Shown here one piece after another: positions 5,719-7,063 of a stretch of 7,063 nucleotides of DNA. The DNA is from an uncultured Polyangiaceae bacterium (GTDB lineage Bacteria > Myxococcota_A > Polyangia > Polyangiales > Polyangiaceae): NCBI GenBank assembly GCA_938004815.1, contig CALKVR010000903.1, forward strand, positions 1-7,063. The letters are read 5' to 3'. The notes beneath the pieces were generated by a model that worked only from the letters and a program-made list of their open reading frames with translations, had not been told where the DNA came from and made no database searches. A program made the position numbers and the translations under genes. Within the stretch, counting starts at the first letter, position 1, and each line of letters opens with the position of its first letter.

Positions 5719-5736
5719 CAATACGGTGGCGTATGG
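5719..5736. promoter_or_regulatory. TetR-type operator 2, before the tetR gene
   Basis: CAATACG (5719-5725) and CGTATGG (5730-5736) form an inverted repeat with the same 4-base spacing as operator 1 and one mismatch in the arms. It ends 7 bases before the ATG of the TetR-family gene, which points to autorepression. Confidence 0.75.
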
Positions 5737-5743
5737 TCAGCGG

Positions 5744-6298
5744 ATGACCTCGGACAAGCCCCGCAAGAACCGAGCGGACTGGATCAACGCGGCGCTCGGG
5801 GCTCTCGCCGAGGGCGGCGTGGAGTGCGTTCGGGTCGAGCCGATCGCCGAACGGCTCGGGGTTACCAAGGGCAGCTTCTACTGGCACTTCTCGCGGCGCG
5901 AAGATCTGCTCGAGGCGATGCTCGACGCCTGGGAGAGAGCGGGCACCGACGCCATCATCGAGGAGGTCGACGCGCGGGGAGGGAGCGCCGAGGACCGGCT
6001 GCGGCGCCTCTGGAGGCGAACCTCTGGCGAGGACGGGCTCGAGGTCGAGATGGCGGTCCGCGACCTGGCTCGCCGCGATCCCGCCGTCCACGCGCGGGTT
6101 CGCCGTGTCGATGATCGCCGCGTCGCGTATCTCCGCGGCCGCTTCCTCGAGCTCGGCCTCGACCCGGCGTTGGCCGAGGCGCGTAGCCTCCTCGTCTACT
6201 CGCTCCTCCTCGGGAACCACTTCATCGAAGCCAGCCACGGGCGTCTGTCCCGAGGCCGCGTGATCGAGCGTGCGTTGGCGGAGATCCTTCGCCCCTAG
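5744..6298 (+). CDS. TetR/AcrR-family transcriptional regulator
   Basis: The 184-residue protein has a typical N-terminal TetR DNA-binding domain. Helix 1 covers about 10-25 (WINAALGALAEGG), and the helix-turn-helix lies at about 29-52, with VEPIAERLGVTKGSFYWHFSRR at 31-52, followed by the usual EDLLEAMLDAW (53-63). The remaining ~120 residues form the helical ligand-binding and dimerisation domain, which is not conserved enough to name a ligand. Two matching operators flank the gap to the divergent flavin-fold gene, so it most likely represses both that gene and itself, with release by an unknown small molecule. The ATG at 5744 is preferred; a GTG at 5726 is in frame but lies inside operator 2. 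No strong Shine-Dalgarno is seen. It ends 72 bases before a membrane-protein gene on the same strand. Confidence 0.95.
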   Translation: MTSDKPRKNRADWINAALGALAEGGVECVRVEPIAERLGVTKGSFYWHFSRREDLLEAMLDAWERAGTDAIIEEVDARGGSAEDRLRRLWRRTSGEDGLEVEMAVRDLARRDPAVHARVRRVDDRRVAYLRGRFLELGLDPALAEARSLLVYSLLLGNHFIEASHGRLSRGRVIERALAEILRP

Positions 6299-6370
6299 CG
6301 ATGATGCCCGCTGCACCGCTTCTCGTCGTAGTAGGTTTGGTGAGCGCGCCGACCCGCGCCCACCCATGCC

Positions 6371-7054
6371 ATGACGACAGAGCCTGAGCCGCCGCTGGCA
6401 CCGAGCACAGAAGCTTCTCCAAGCGCGCCCCTCGCTGGGCAGTTCCGGCGGCCACCAGGGGCTCTAGCGGCCATGGGGCCTCCCACCGGCGGGGCGGCGC
6501 TCGCGCTCTGGCTCGGGGTGGTGTGCATGATCCTCGCGTTCGCGGGCAAGCAGCTCGCCGTCGATCTGTCGCTGAGCAGCGCAGGCAACATGTTGGAGTC
6601 GGACCGGCTGCAAGCAGAGCGAGCGGTCGAGCTTCGCGCGGTGGACACCGAGCTCGACGACATCGACCTCGAGATCGCGGCCCTCGACGTGCCCGGCGCG
6701 AAGCCCGACGACGGCAAGCTCGCCGATCTCCGAAAAAAGCGCGTCGAGCTGAACGAGAAGCTGGAAGTGCGAAGGCAGGAGATCCGCCGGGCCTACCAGC
6801 CCAGGATCCGAGCCGCGGAACGCGCGAGCGGCGAGGCCAAGGCGACCGGTCTGTCGAGCATGCAGACCGCCCTCTGGATGAAGCTCTTTCTCGACTTCAT
6901 GAGGCTGGTCGGTGCGACGCTCGTGGTTCTGGCGGCGCTACGCATCACGTTCGACGACACGCAGAAGAGCGGCGCCAAGGCATACGCCTGCGTCCTCGGC
7001 GGCATCGCGTTCGTCTCGATCGCGATCGGCGGGCTCTACACGCTCCTCGGGTAG
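6371..7054 (+). CDS. Membrane protein with a charged helical domain, function unknown
   Basis: I do not recognise this 227-residue protein. Residues 1-35 are rich in Pro, Ser and Ala and look disordered. A hydrophobic stretch at 42-59 (ALALWLGVVCMILAF) should cross the membrane. Residues 76-150 are highly charged with heptad-like spacing, likely a helical hairpin or coiled coil broken by the PGAKPDDG turn at 108-115. Two more hydrophobic stretches follow at 168-190 and 203-226, the last ending at the C-terminus. Three membrane crossings leave the charged helical region on the far side of the membrane from the N-terminus if all three insert. The ATG at 6371 has no clear Shine-Dalgarno; an internal ATG at 6473 (residue 35) has an AGGGG upstream and would drop only the disordered tail. 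It could be cotranscribed with tetR but no functional link is visible. Confidence 0.75.
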   Translation: MTTEPEPPLAPSTEASPSAPLAGQFRRPPGALAAMGPPTGGAALALWLGVVCMILAFAGKQLAVDLSLSSAGNMLESDRLQAERAVELRAVDTELDDIDLEIAALDVPGAKPDDGKLADLRKKRVELNEKLEVRRQEIRRAYQPRIRAAERASGEAKATGLSSMQTALWMKLFLDFMRLVGATLVVLAALRITFDDTQKSGAKAYACVLGGIAFVSIAIGGLYTLLG

Positions 7055-7063
7055 CGCGGCCGC

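Noticed and set aside
5435..5743. Upstream extension of the tetR reading frame to 287 residues
   Set aside because: It runs antisense to the flavin-fold gene and crosses both operators; TetR proteins begin shortly before the first helix, as with the ATG at 5744.
5675..6367. Upstream extension of the flavin-fold reading frame to 401 residues
   Set aside because: The extension runs antisense to the well-supported TetR-family gene and shows no domain; the ATG at 5674 fits the family and the operator layout.
7056..7063. GCGGCCGC at the window end
   Set aside because: It is a NotI recognition sequence, but an 8-base GC motif is expected now and then in DNA this rich in G+C, and nothing else suggests a cloning junction.

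Overview
The window is about two-thirds G+C with strongly GC-biased third codon positions. It carries a KaiC-family ATPase, a stand-alone receiver and a GAF-PAS hybrid signalling protein. This fits a high-GC, signalling-rich proteobacterium or relative, with a Myxococcota-type genome as the best guess. That placement is inference: no rRNA or marker gene is present. No transposase, phage gene, CRISPR array, tRNA or rRNA was seen. Coding density is high and no gap exceeds about 175 bases.

Left part (1-1669, plus strand). The C-terminal end of a KaiC/RAD55-type ATPase enters from the left edge and overlaps a single-domain response regulator by 4 bases (GTGA), so the two are probably translationally coupled. 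A 134-base gap follows, holding a 20-bp imperfect tandem repeat and a small hairpin. Then come an SRPBCC/AHSA1-like lipid-binding-fold protein and an unrecognised basic 82-residue protein.

Middle part (1684-5674, minus strand). Reading leftward from the divergent promoter near 5.7 kb, there is a pyridoxamine-phosphate-oxidase-like flavin-fold protein, then a fusion of acetate kinase with a PduL-type phosphotransacylase. Last is a GAF-PAS-DHp-receiver protein with no room for a kinase ATPase domain. The fusion would carry both steps from acyl-CoA to acyl-phosphate to acid plus ATP on one chain. A sigma-54-like -24/-12 element lies just before it and a sigma-70-like promoter with a palindrome lies before the kinase-like gene.

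Right part (5744-7054, plus strand). A TetR-family regulator is divergent from the flavin-fold gene. Two near-identical inverted repeats (ATACG-N4-CGTAT type) lie between them, one on the ribosome binding site and start codon of the flavin-fold gene and one just before the tetR start. This looks like an autoregulated repressor/target pair. The window ends with a membrane protein of unknown function with three predicted membrane segments and a charged helical stretch.

The most unusual items are the AckA-PduL fusion with its possible RpoN promoter, the hybrid histidine-kinase-like protein that lacks the catalytic domain, and the paired operators of the TetR/flavin-fold locus.
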